The notes under the pieces were generated by a model that made no database searches, was not told where the DNA came from, and saw nothing but the letters and a program-made list of their open reading frames with translations. Positions 36,378 through 44,711 of a DNA stretch of 64,000 nucleotides are shown one piece after another (the stretch's first letter is position 1; every line of letters begins with the position of its first letter). Made by a program: the position numbers and the translations under genes. This DNA is from Deltaproteobacteria bacterium (GTDB taxonomy: Bacteria > Bdellovibrionota > FAC87 > UBA2466): contig JACPWY010000054.1 of the NCBI GenBank assembly GCA_016196825.1, positions 30,166 to 94,165 on the forward strand. Direction: 5' to 3'.

Positions 36378-38021
36378 ATGAGGAAAGCGATTAAAATGCT
36401 TTGTCCAACCCTTGTACTCGTTCTCGCTTCTACTCTATTTGCATTGGACTTTGATCCTCTCGACAGAGCCCTGCGAATCGCCGACAGCTACGATTTCGGC
36501 GACACCACGGTGTGCAACGGCCGGCTGACTCTCACTTCAGGAACCGCCGTCACAACGAGTGATGTCACCGCCGCAACGACTGTTTATTTTGCGCCGATGG
36601 GAGGCTCAAAGATTAGCGTCATCAAGGGTTACCGCAATCAAATATTGGCCGATAGTCCCATAGGGTATTGGCGACTGGGAGAGAGTAGCGGCACGACGGC
36701 GACCGACCTTTCGGGGAGTGCGCATGATGGGACTTACACGAACACCCCAACCTTGGCGCAAACTGGCGTCCTGACCGGCGATTCCAATACGTCGGTGAGC
36801 TTCAGTGCGGCGAGTTCCCAGTATGTAGATATAGGAACGTCCAACGATTATACAAACACCGGTGTCATATCCCTTGAAGCTTGGTTTAAGACCACTGATA
36901 GAACAGTCCCTCAATTCATTATGGGCCATGGAAACGGAACTTCAGACTACGTTTTGAGCGTCGGCTACACGACCAAGAAAGTTCAATTTTGGACCAACGG
37001 CGGCGGCCCCTCTGTGAGTAGCACTACCGATATTAGCAATGACACTTGGTACCACGTTGTCGCGGTTCGCACAGGCTCCACCGGTGATTGGACTTTTAAG
37101 ATTTATTTGAACGGAATTCTTGATGCTACAGCAACGTCGACGACCAGCGAGCCGGGATCTGTTCCCAACACAAACCTTTGCATCGGGCGAGATGGCAGCT
37201 ACACCGAATATTATTTCGGCGGCACCCTTCAAGAGGTAGCCGTGTACAATTCCGCTCTCACCGCCACTCAAGTCTTAGCTCACTACAACGCAGGTCTTTC
37301 CAATACTTCGAGCCAGCTTTTGTCATTTTCTGAGACCAGCGTCGCGGTCCCCGCAACCACCACGACGCCGTTTGATATTTTTGGCTATAGCAACGCAGGC
37401 ACACTAGCATTGCAGGCTGTCAACTGGACCAACGATACGACGCGGGCTACGGCGCTGACGACTTTTTCGGGCCTGCTCGTGAAGAGTGGCGACGCTAGCT
37501 ACCGCTACCTGGGCACCGGTCGCACCACGGGAAGCTCAGGTCAAACGGAGGACAGCGTCAACAAACGTTTCCTGTGGAATTACTGCAACCGGGTTCCGCG
37601 AAAGCTGCTCGCCGTTTCAGCAACCGACAACTGGAGCTATACGACCGCTACGTGGAGAGCGGCCAACGGCGACGCAACTTCCGGCGTTACGCGCGTTGAG
37701 TTCGTTTTGGGGCAGCAGATGGAGCCGTTGAAGTTGCAGGTGTTCTTGCCGCAATTGTCGAATTCAAGCGATCAATATGGCGCCTCTTTAGGGATTGGAA
37801 TCAACAGCACCACCAGCAATTCGGCCGACGTCTACGGCGCCGTAGCCGGCACCACCGCCATGACGACCGAGGCCCGGTACACCGGCTACCCGGCTGTGGG
37901 CTATTCCTACGGCCAGTGGCTTGAGATCAGCGTCGCGACCGGAACCGCGACCTGGTATGGAACAAAGAGCTCCAGCGGCACCCAACGCCAGGCCGGCCTC
38001 ATGGGCGAGATTTGGAACTAA
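36378..38021 (+). CDS. Secreted phage tail-like domain protein, paralogue 3, with an inserted LamG domain
   Basis: The 547-residue product has a signal peptide (MRKAIKMLCPTLVLVLASTLFA), then the start of the tail-like domain (CNGRLTLTSGTAVTTSDVTAATTVYFAPM). At about residue 80 it is interrupted by some 230 residues of a laminin-G/concanavalin-like lectin domain: DSPIGYWRLGE, DLSGSAHDGTY, YVDIGTSNDYTNTGVISLEAWF, TWYHVVAVR, KIYLNGILDATA, GGTLQEVAVYNSALTATQV. The tail-like domain then resumes with LLSFSETSVAVPATTTTPFDIF and runs to LMGEIWN. The junction is where paralogues 1 and 2 have only a few residues (LYSGAIWQL). The lectin insert suggests glycan binding at the cell surface. Confidence 0.75.
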   Translation: MRKAIKMLCPTLVLVLASTLFALDFDPLDRALRIADSYDFGDTTVCNGRLTLTSGTAVTTSDVTAATTVYFAPMGGSKISVIKGYRNQILADSPIGYWRLGESSGTTATDLSGSAHDGTYTNTPTLAQTGVLTGDSNTSVSFSAASSQYVDIGTSNDYTNTGVISLEAWFKTTDRTVPQFIMGHGNGTSDYVLSVGYTTKKVQFWTNGGGPSVSSTTDISNDTWYHVVAVRTGSTGDWTFKIYLNGILDATATSTTSEPGSVPNTNLCIGRDGSYTEYYFGGTLQEVAVYNSALTATQVLAHYNAGLSNTSSQLLSFSETSVAVPATTTTPFDIFGYSNAGTLALQAVNWTNDTTRATALTTFSGLLVKSGDASYRYLGTGRTTGSSGQTEDSVNKRFLWNYCNRVPRKLLAVSATDNWSYTTATWRAANGDATSGVTRVEFVLGQQMEPLKLQVFLPQLSNSSDQYGASLGIGINSTTSNSADVYGAVAGTTAMTTEARYTGYPAVGYSYGQWLEISVATGTATWYGTKSSSGTQRQAGLMGEIWN

Positions 38022-38025
38022 TCCC

Positions 38026-39222
38026 TCACCCGCCTGAAGTGATCAAGCCCTCAATATTGAGAACTCCGTCTTGCCACGGCATGAAGCGGATCTGAGATCG
38101 GTCAAAGGATCTCGGGGTGGTGCAAAAACAAAAACGTTGAACCTTCGGGTACTCGGCAGCAAAGGATTTGAAACCGGAACAGTCGGCGGCGGTGGGGTGT
38201 GGGCTGGACTTGATTTCAATCGCCGCAAGCGGGACGGTCAGGTTCCTCGAGACGATAATGTCGACCTCATGACCATCTTTGTCGCGCCAGTAGTGAAACT
38301 TAAGACCGAGATCGAGATAATCGTTCGCTCGAAAGAGTTCTTGTACCACCAGATTCTCAAAGAGTTTTCCATAGCGAAAACCATTGGACTTGAGCTCCGT
38401 CCTGAGTTCACCATTGATGGCATTGAGAACGCCACAATCGAAGAGATAAAACCTTGGCGCCTGCAGCAGTTGTTTCTTGATGGAGTGCGACCATCCATTC
38501 AGACGGCTCGCTAGAAGCGTGTCTTCCAGAATCGAGTAGTATTCAAGCACCGTCTTACCTGCCACACCACATTGTGCCCCAAGTTTGGCGAAGTTAATGG
38601 GTTCGCCATTGAGTTGTCCTGCAAAATCCAAGAACCGAGTGAAGCGATCGACCCGACGCACAATCGATTCCTGCTGAATTTCTTCTTGCAAGTACGTACC
38701 AACGTAACTTTCGAGGGTTGAAATTTCCGTGTCGGCGTCCAAGTAGACGCCAGGGAGAGTGCCATATTGGAGGGCGCGGGCAAGCTCCAGGGGAGTCTCC
38801 AGTGAAGAGAGTGGGTGCAGGTGTCTCGTCACCGCACGCCCGGCCAGGAGATTTGCTTCGCCTCGCTTGAGTTTTCTGGCACTCGAACCCGTCAAAAGAA
38901 AAACAATCTGCCCCTTGTGCTCTTCCATCAGGGAGTGCACTTCATCCAAGAGTGCCGGCACTCTCTGCACTTCATCGATGGCTACAACCAAAGGTTCGCG
39001 CTTTCGTTTCACTGCCTCTCGCATTTCATCGCCGAACAGTGAGGGATCGGAGACATAGCGTTGATAGGCTCGCCCCCGCAAAAGATCGATGACAACCGTG
39101 TTCTTAAGAGCCGAAAAGGTTTGGTGAATGAGCGCAGTTTTCCCTGTTCCCCGCGCGCCAAAGAGCAAGATAGACTTCCTTTTAGTCAATAAATCTAGTG
39201 GGTTAAAGTAACGGGAAATCAT
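38026..39222 (-). CDS. AAA ATPase with DUF4143 C-terminal domain, second copy
   Basis: The 398-residue protein shares the plan of the ATPase at 35205: Walker A GARGTGKTA, Walker B LVVAIDEVQ followed by RVPALLDEVHSLMEEHKGQ, LTGSSARKLKRGEANLLAGR, and a C-terminal region with HEVDIIVSRN and LAAIEIKSS. Here the nuclease-like Glu-x-Lys is intact. It is convergent with paralogue 3, with only four bases between the stops. Its promoter region has a palindrome ending at the start codon. Confidence 0.87.
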   Translation of the reverse strand: MISRYFNPLDLLTKRKSILLFGARGTGKTALIHQTFSALKNTVVIDLLRGRAYQRYVSDPSLFGDEMREAVKRKREPLVVAIDEVQRVPALLDEVHSLMEEHKGQIVFLLTGSSARKLKRGEANLLAGRAVTRHLHPLSSLETPLELARALQYGTLPGVYLDADTEISTLESYVGTYLQEEIQQESIVRRVDRFTRFLDFAGQLNGEPINFAKLGAQCGVAGKTVLEYYSILEDTLLASRLNGWSHSIKKQLLQAPRFYLFDCGVLNAINGELRTELKSNGFRYGKLFENLVVQELFRANDYLDLGLKFHYWRDKDGHEVDIIVSRNLTVPLAAIEIKSSPHPTAADCSGFKSFAAEYPKVQRFCFCTTPRSFDRSQIRFMPWQDGVLNIEGLITSGG

Positions 39223-39258
39223 AAGTTATATTTATCAGATAAATCTTACTTAGTAAGT
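39223..39258. promoter_or_regulatory. Palindromes abutting the start of the second DUF4143 ATPase
   Basis: aagttatatttatc (39223-39236) and gataaatcttactt (39238-39251) pair at 12 of 14 positions around one base. Further out, the short repeat tactta-g-taagta partly overlaps it. The inner arm touches the ATG at 39222 on the minus strand. Confidence 0.6.
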
Positions 39259-39284
39259 ATAACCATAGGCAGGAAAAAAATCGA

Positions 39285-39644
39285 CTAGGCGCAGGATTTC
39301 TGGGAACTCTTACGGCCCCTGGCTTTCTTAATAATCAAGAAGAAGGTGATAGCCACAAGCAGGGGAACAATTATGGAGGAGTGGGGAACTTCGGGGAAGT
39401 TCATACAGGCACTTCCCGACCAGGCACACACTTGATTGGCCCCCGTACCCGTATCGCTGCAGTCGGTGGAATCATTGACGGCACTGCAAACACTACAAAA
39501 GCCCTGAAGGCAGAGGGGGCAGGTGGTTCCGACGCAGTCACTCCATGTGAGACAGGCATCACCGCAGGACGCCGAATACGCCGCAGTGTCCCCCAAAAGA
39601 CCGAAAGGAAATCGCACTGAAATAGTATAATTGGAAATCAACAT
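39285..39644 (-). CDS. Small Cys-rich protein with an exosortase-type C-terminal sorting signal
   Basis: About 119 residues from the ATG at 39644, or 110 from a GTG at 39617. The body holds about 14 cysteines (ASCGDACLTWSDCVGTTC, CLQGFCSVC, DCSDTG, CAWSGSAC). The end reads FPEVPHSSIIVPLLVAITFF, then LIIKKARGRK. That is a Pro-Glu motif, one membrane helix and a basic cluster, the tripartite form of PEP-CTERM-like exosortase substrates. The divergent neighbour is an exosortase, so this is probably its dedicated substrate. No clear signal peptide is visible with either start, which is a weakness. A -10 element (TATACT) six bases before the GTG favours the shorter form. Confidence 0.7.
   Translation of the reverse strand: MLISNYTISVRFPFGLLGDTAAYSASCGDACLTWSDCVGTTCPLCLQGFCSVCSAVNDSTDCSDTGTGANQVCAWSGSACMNFPEVPHSSIIVPLLVAITFFLIIKKARGRKSSQKSCA
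39624..39631. promoter_or_regulatory. Overlapping divergent -10 elements of the exosortase pair
   Basis: On the plus strand TATAAT occupies 39626-39631, 11 bases before the exosortase ATG. On the minus strand TATACT occupies 39629-39624, six bases before a GTG of the sorted protein. The two hexamers overlap by four bases, so polymerase could use only one at a time. Both messages would have almost no leader. Confidence 0.5.
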
Positions 39645-40662
39645 GATGAAAGCCTGGCGAGTGAACCGTGTTCTCATTGCGCTCTTGATCTTGTCTCTGC
39701 CCCTTGCTGAATTCTTAGTGTTTCGAGTCCTCCTTCATTCAGTTCTTGGCGTTCGTATCGGTTGGGGCCCGCTGATGGTGGATGCCGACCTGGCCGTTCC
39801 CCTCGTTCCTGCCTTCCTCATCTACTTTTACACGTTAAGCGAAAAGCAGTTACCCAGCGTTTCCGTGCAGCGAAAAATTCTTTCGCTGAATCTCGCCCTT
39901 TTCGTTATTTTTCTCGTCGCCAATTTATTCTACAACCGATTGTTGGTTCACTTGGGTATTCGATTTCAGGCGGTGTGGTGGGGCATAGCATTGGGCCTCC
40001 TCGGATCCGCCTCATTTGTATGGGTGGCGCCCAAGTTTTATTTGACCCACTCGAACCGTCTTATGGTTGTCTCCTGTGCGGTGATGGCGCTCTCCATTAT
40101 ATTGGCCAAACATCTTTTTGAATCGACCTGGACATCGATTGCCCACGCTATTGCCACCTATTCCTGTCCTAAAATTCAAATGATACTTTCGGAGCCCGTG
40201 TTGTGCCGAGTGATGGTGCGCCCCAGTGGTGAGCATGTTTTGCGAATGACAGGGCAATCTGTGCGCGCCTTCATCGGGCACGGCTGTGGCGGATTGGATG
40301 GCCTGGTATTTTTTCTCAACCTGTCAATTGTGTTGTGGATTCACTATCGAGAAACCCTCTGCCCGATTCGCTGGGTGGCGGCCAGCAGTCTCGGGCTGGG
40401 TCTCATTTTCTTCTTGATCAATCCGCTGCGAATTGGATTCTTATATATTGTCGCCGTAGAGATGGATCGCCACTTTCCATCCGGTTACGCCCAAACGATC
40501 TTTCAATGGGTCTTCCACGCCCATGCCGGATGGTTGTTCTATCTTCTCTTCGGCGCGGCTTTCTATCTCAAGGGCCTACCGCTCCTGGCTAAAGACAGCC
40601 AAAAACAAATGTCTGGCTCTCGCTTTTTTCAGTTCTTACTCACCGAAGAACTCCGAGACTAA
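39643..40662 (+). CDS. Exosortase/archaeosortase family transpeptidase
   Basis: The 339-residue membrane protein has about eight hydrophobic segments. It shows the exosortase triad in the right order: Cys215 in HGCGGLDGL, Arg263 in NPLRIGF and His292/His294 in FHAHAGW. Exosortases cleave C-terminal sorting signals on the outer face of the inner membrane and pass the protein on to a carrier or lipid. No EPS or PEP-CTERM locus is attached; the only candidate substrate is the divergent Cys-rich protein, whose promoter overlaps this one. Two tandem ATGs (39643 and 39646) are possible starts. The sequence does not match a named subtype I can place with confidence. Confidence 0.8.
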   Translation: MMKAWRVNRVLIALLILSLPLAEFLVFRVLLHSVLGVRIGWGPLMVDADLAVPLVPAFLIYFYTLSEKQLPSVSVQRKILSLNLALFVIFLVANLFYNRLLVHLGIRFQAVWWGIALGLLGSASFVWVAPKFYLTHSNRLMVVSCAVMALSIILAKHLFESTWTSIAHAIATYSCPKIQMILSEPVLCRVMVRPSGEHVLRMTGQSVRAFIGHGCGGLDGLVFFLNLSIVLWIHYRETLCPIRWVAASSLGLGLIFFLINPLRIGFLYIVAVEMDRHFPSGYAQTIFQWVFHAHAGWLFYLLFGAAFYLKGLPLLAKDSQKQMSGSRFFQFLLTEELRD

Positions 40663-40692
40663 TCCCTCCAGCCCGGCCCATGTATAGAAAGG

Positions 40693-40729
40693 TTATATGA
40701 AGTTATTAAATTTCCATAACTCATGATAA
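40693..40729. promoter_or_regulatory. Palindrome upstream of the AAA ATPase at 40741
   Basis: agttat (40701-40706) and ataact (40716-40721) pair exactly. The pairing extends weakly outward to 40693 and 40729. The ATG follows 11 bases later. Its position matches the palindromes before the other three ATPases, though the sequence differs. Confidence 0.5.
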
Positions 40730-40740
40730 GGTTCCTATAT

Positions 40741-41928
40741 ATGGATCCTAGAAAAAACCCATATGCACCCGGAGCTGGTACAAAACCACCTGAACTCGCA
40801 GGTCGAGATGAAATCATTCAAAAGGTGAGCATTCAGTTAGATCGCTGCCGAAACGGTCTTTCCTATCGAAGTTTCCTAATGGTGGGACTAAGGGGGGTAG
40901 GCAAGACTGTTTTGCTTAATCATGTTGCAGTAGAAGCCGAAGCAAATGGCTTCGCAGTGATTTCAATCGAAACCCCTGAAAAACGATCACTACCAGCTCT
41001 CATTATTCCGTCACTGAGATCCGCCCTTCTCAAGTTGGACCGGACGGCCGTGGCTAACAATTTTGGCAAGAAGGCTTTGAAGACACTCGGAAGTTTTGTT
41101 GGAGCCATGAAAGTTAAGTATCAAGACATTGAATTTGGAATTGATCTTGGAAATGAACCAGGAGTTGCCGATTCTGGGAATCTCGAAAGCGACCTAATAG
41201 ACTTGTTCCTCAAATTAGGGCAAGTGGCGCAACAGAAGAAGACTGCTTTAGTCATGTTTATCGATGAAGTGCAATACGTTGAAGAGACCCAGTTCGCCGC
41301 TCTTATCATGGCTTTGCACAAGTGCACTCAAAAACAGCTTCCCATAACAATAGTTGGAGCCGGATTACCCCAGCTCGTTGGGCAAGCAGGTCGAGCCAAA
41401 TCCTACGCAGAAAGAATGTTTGAGTATCCTCAGATTGGACCGCTGTCTGAATCAGCCGCGACTACAGCAATCGTGAAGCCGGCGTCGGACCTAGGGATCA
41501 AATATGAAGATGGTGCCCTAAGAGAGATTTTGGCCCAAACCAAAGGCTATCCCTATTTCCTGCAGGAGTGGGGAAAGCATAGTTGGCAATGTGCTACTCA
41601 TTCTCCGATCACTTCCAAGGACACAAAGGCAGCCACAAAACTTGCGATAGCGGAGCTGGACACCAGTTTCTTTCGAGTTCGATTTGATCGTTTGACTCCG
41701 AGTGAGAAAAAGTATTTGCGGGCCATGGCTGAATTAGGCTCCGACTCGTGCAGATCGGGCGATATCGCGAATCTCTTGAAGAAGGATGTACAACACGTAG
41801 CACCAACCCGGGCGACTCTAATGCGTAAAGGAATGATTTATAGTCCTGCTCATGGAGATAACAGTTTTACTGTGCCCCTTTTCGACTCTTATATGAAACG
41901 TGTGATGCCGCAAATCGTGACCGATTGA
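40741..41928 (+). CDS. AAA ATPase of the ORC/Cdc6-like ATP-binding type
   Basis: The 395-residue protein has Walker A GLRGVGKTV, Walker B LVMFIDEVQYVEE and a sensor-like ITIVGAGLPQL. A helical lid follows (YPQIGPLSESAATTAIVKP, TKGYPYFLQEWGKH), then a C-terminal winged-helix-like region (LTPSEKKYLRAMAELG then SGDIANLLKKDVQHVAPTRA). It differs from the DUF4143 proteins and lacks a nuclease-like tail. Such ATPases are common in mobile and defence regions with unclear roles. The ATG at 40741 is preferred over an upstream in-frame start at 40723. Confidence 0.85.
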   Translation: MDPRKNPYAPGAGTKPPELAGRDEIIQKVSIQLDRCRNGLSYRSFLMVGLRGVGKTVLLNHVAVEAEANGFAVISIETPEKRSLPALIIPSLRSALLKLDRTAVANNFGKKALKTLGSFVGAMKVKYQDIEFGIDLGNEPGVADSGNLESDLIDLFLKLGQVAQQKKTALVMFIDEVQYVEETQFAALIMALHKCTQKQLPITIVGAGLPQLVGQAGRAKSYAERMFEYPQIGPLSESAATTAIVKPASDLGIKYEDGALREILAQTKGYPYFLQEWGKHSWQCATHSPITSKDTKAATKLAIAELDTSFFRVRFDRLTPSEKKYLRAMAELGSDSCRSGDIANLLKKDVQHVAPTRATLMRKGMIYSPAHGDNSFTVPLFDSYMKRVMPQIVTD

Positions 41929-41956
41929 AAAGCGATGATTCTTCTTAGAAACTGGC

Positions 41957-42562
41957 TTAGGCGACGCGCTTTTTCTTGAGGAGGGCGGCGTGGGCGACCT
42001 GGTATTCGCCCTTATTTTCCGACAGAGCCTTCTCCTTCACCAATCGTTGAAGGCTCTCCTCGACCATCGTGGGATCGCACCGAAGCGCAGCTATGATTGT
42101 CTCCGGGCGGATGGGAGCGTGCTCCGAAAGCCCTGAATAGTGAATATGGTAGTCGACGAAGGCCCTCACTTTTTCAAATGCGTCCTCCGTCTGCAGCACC
42201 TTGATAAACTCATTTGCCTTATTCAGCCGGTGGGTCACGGTTTCGAGAAGGCGGGTTTTAAAATCAGGAAATTGCGTTTCGATGGTCGGGAGATCCCGTT
42301 TCTCGAACTGGATCACCTCGGTCTCGATCTTGGCCCGCGCGGTGAGTGTGTGTTGGTACGGCTCCTCGGACACGATGGCCTTTTCGCCGAGGATGTCACC
42401 CGGCCCGAGTGTACTCACCACCTGATCGATCCCTCGGGAGCGATTGAGGAGTTCGACGGTGCCTTTCAGAATTACAAAGCAGTGGGTGCCAGCCTCATCG
42501 GATGTGAAGAGGCACTGGCCGACGGAATACTTTTTCCTAAGTTGTTTGATGGCCCTTAGCAT
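41957..42562 (-). CDS. Cyclic nucleotide-binding domain protein
   Basis: The 201-residue protein has a CNB beta-roll: CFVILKGTVELLNRSRGIDQVVSTLGPGDILGEKAIVSEEPYQHTLTARA. The FGE-R type phosphate-binding cassette is only partly kept (GEKAIVSEEPYQHT), so the ligand may not be cAMP. The C-terminal region (about 150-200) is a short helical domain with TIIAALRCDPTMVEESLQRLVKEKA, reminiscent of a degenerate winged helix. It is the last gene of the polysaccharide operon, overlapping the ligase gene by 26 bases, and could tune that operon. The regulatory role is inferred. Confidence 0.8.
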   Translation of the reverse strand: MLRAIKQLRKKYSVGQCLFTSDEAGTHCFVILKGTVELLNRSRGIDQVVSTLGPGDILGEKAIVSEEPYQHTLTARAKIETEVIQFEKRDLPTIETQFPDFKTRLLETVTHRLNKANEFIKVLQTEDAFEKVRAFVDYHIHYSGLSEHAPIRPETIIAALRCDPTMVEESLQRLVKEKALSENKGEYQVAHAALLKKKRVA

Positions 42563-43751
42563 TTTTTCCCCCAGTCAGCGCGAAGGTCACTCCCCACAAG
42601 AATAGGATGCTGTGGAGCACCTCAGCGTCGCCAAAATTCCACTGCGTCACTCCCTGAACCCAGAATCCGACGAGCCCCGACCAAATCCCCAGGGCCACCC
42701 ATCGTTCCTCGCGATTCAGCGAGGAGACCCCGAGATGGCGACCGAGCTCGGCAAGGACCCCGGCCCACACCCAACCAAACGCCAGCGCCCCCAAGAGCCC
42801 CGTTGTGACGAGGATCTGAAGTGGCGTCGAATGGGCGTGTCCATAAAAATTATCCCCCTCCGGAAAGAGCTTATCAACCACCGCTTTTGCGTGCCGCTCG
42901 TTGTTATTCCACCCCACGCCAATGAGCGGGCTTTCTTTGAACATCTCCCAATTGGCGCGCCACAGCTTGAGCCGCGGAGAAAGGCTTTGTGACGCATGGT
43001 CCATTTGAAAGGTGTGGCCAAACCGCTCACGCACATCGGCATTGGTGGCGTAGAAAACCAGGAGAACCACCAAAGTGCACAATAGACCGATGAGCGGCGC
43101 TCGCCAGTGCCAACTCTTGCCCACCGCCACAACCAAGACGGTCACGGGCACAGCCACCCACGCCGACCGGCTATAGGTCCACAGCACCAGGAGCGCGAGC
43201 CAAAGCCCGAGGGCCCAAAAGAGAGTGTTCTTAGGGAATCGAAAGAATCCGTAACTCAGAAAGAGCGGAGCATAGAGAAGAAAAACATTCGAAAAGGTGA
43301 GGTGGTGGTTAAAAAGCCCGAGTACGAGCGGCCCCGCCCCCTTTCCGTCGGAAAAAAGAATCACTTTATGCCCCTCTGAGCGCACCCAGTCGATCGGAAA
43401 AAAATGCTGAAGCGTTCCGTAAAGACAGATCACCAAACAGCCGACCGCCAGAGGAATCAGCCAACGCCGAATCGAAAGTGTTTTCAAGAAATGCGCGCTC
43501 GCCCAGAAGAAAAGAAAAAAGCGCAGCCGACTTAGATCGCGCCACTTTTCCACGGACGAGGCATTCCCCAGAAAAATCCCCAAGGCGACCACCACGCAAA
43601 AGCACCCAATGGGTTTCCATAGGGGCAGCACCCAGCGCTTGCGCCTCACACAGTCCACGAGCCAACCCAGTGTGAGGATCCCCGAGAGGATCTCCATTCC
43701 CGAGAGCGACGAGATCAAAGAGAGTGAGTAGAGCTGAAGAACAACGGCCAT
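42537..43751 (-). CDS. O-antigen ligase/polymerase family membrane protein
   Basis: The 404-residue protein has about ten membrane helices and a large periplasmic loop ending in the Wzy_C-type segment (ANWEMFKESPLIGVGWNNNE, then YGHAHSTPLQILVTTGLLGA). The His in HAHST and the Arg-rich loop (RDLSRLRFF) are typical of WaaL/Wzy proteins, which join or polymerise lipid-linked glycans in the periplasm. The start codon follows the stop of the UDP-xylose synthase gene with no gap. Confidence 0.85.
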   Translation of the reverse strand: MAVVLQLYSLSLISSLSGMEILSGILTLGWLVDCVRRKRWVLPLWKPIGCFCVVVALGIFLGNASSVEKWRDLSRLRFFLFFWASAHFLKTLSIRRWLIPLAVGCLVICLYGTLQHFFPIDWVRSEGHKVILFSDGKGAGPLVLGLFNHHLTFSNVFLLYAPLFLSYGFFRFPKNTLFWALGLWLALLVLWTYSRSAWVAVPVTVLVVAVGKSWHWRAPLIGLLCTLVVLLVFYATNADVRERFGHTFQMDHASQSLSPRLKLWRANWEMFKESPLIGVGWNNNERHAKAVVDKLFPEGDNFYGHAHSTPLQILVTTGLLGALAFGWVWAGVLAELGRHLGVSSLNREERWVALGIWSGLVGFWVQGVTQWNFGDAEVLHSILFLWGVTFALTGGKNAKGHQTT

Positions 43752-44711
43752 TTACGTGGAACGCCCGACCTGACCGAAATACTCATACGTGTGCTTTAAT
43801 CCCTCTTCGAGGGAGACCCTCGGAGACCAGTCGAGGAGGCGCTTGGCCAGAGCAATATCGGGTTTGCGCACCTTCGGATCGTCGACCGGCAGCGGTCGAA
43901 ACACAATTTTCGACTTCGACCCTGAGAACTGAATGATGAACTGGGCAAATTGCAAAATCGTCATCTCAAGGGGGTTTCCGATATTCACCGGCTCCGGGTA
44001 GTCGCTACAGAAAAGTCTGAGGAGCCCCTCCACATTGTCGGATACATAGCAAAAGCTTCTCGTCTGGCTGCCATCTCCGTACACCGTGATATCAGTACCG
44101 TTACGCGCCTGGATGCAGAAATTGGGGACCACCCGCCCGTCGTTCACCCGCATACGAGGCCCGAAGGTGTTGAAGATCCGAACGATGCGAGTCTGCAAAG
44201 CATGCACACGGTGGTAGGCCATCGTCACCGCTTCGAGATAGCGCTTCGATTCGTCGTAGCAGCCGCGCGGACCGATGGGGTTCACATTCCCCCAATAGGT
44301 TTCTTTCTGCGGGTGCTCCTTGGGATCGCCGTACACCTCAGACGTCGAGGCCACAAGAATCCGGCACTGTTTACGCACAGCAAAATCGAGCACATGATCC
44401 GTCCCCAGCGATCCCACTCGCAGGGTTTCGATGGGGTATTTGGCATAATCAACGGGGCTCGCCGGGCTCGCCATGTGGAAAACACCCGCAAAGCCACCCG
44501 AGATATCGAGAGAATCGATCAGATCCTGTTCAAGAAGCGTGAACCGCCGATTGCCCAATAGGTGCCGCACATTCTCGCGCGACCCGGTGATGAAGTTGTC
44601 GAGGGCAATGACCTCGCACCCCTGCTGAAGCAGCGTTTCGCAAAGGTGGGAGCCGATGAAGCCCGCGCCACCCGTGACGAGGTAACGACCATTAGGAAGA
44701 AGAATGCTCAT
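43752..44711 (-). CDS. UDP-glucuronate decarboxylase (UDP-xylose synthase type)
   Basis: The 319-residue extended SDR enzyme has the NAD-binding [12 protein letters not shown], the catalytic YDESKRYLE (Tyr-x3-Lys) and the UXS hallmark [10 protein letters not shown]. The substrate loop [16 protein letters not shown] also fits UDP-glucuronate decarboxylases that make UDP-xylose. Its immediate upstream gene makes the UDP-glucuronate needed. The ATG overlaps the Ugd stop by four bases (ATGA). Confidence 0.92.
   Translation of the reverse strand: MSILLPNGRYLVTGGAGFIGSHLCETLLQQGCEVIALDNFITGSRENVRHLLGNRRFTLLEQDLIDSLDISGGFAGVFHMASPASPVDYAKYPIETLRVGSLGTDHVLDFAVRKQCRILVASTSEVYGDPKEHPQKETYWGNVNPIGPRGCYDESKRYLEAVTMAYHRVHALQTRIVRIFNTFGPRMRVNDGRVVPNFCIQARNGTDITVYGDGSQTRSFCYVSDNVEGLLRLFCSDYPEPVNIGNPLEMTILQFAQFIIQFSGSKSKIVFRPLPVDDPKVRKPDIALAKRLLDWSPRVSLEEGLKHTYEYFGQVGRST

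Noticed and set aside
31363..41928. Integrated prophage
   Set aside because: Only one phage-like domain type is present, with signal peptides. No integrase, capsid, terminase or attachment-site repeat was seen.
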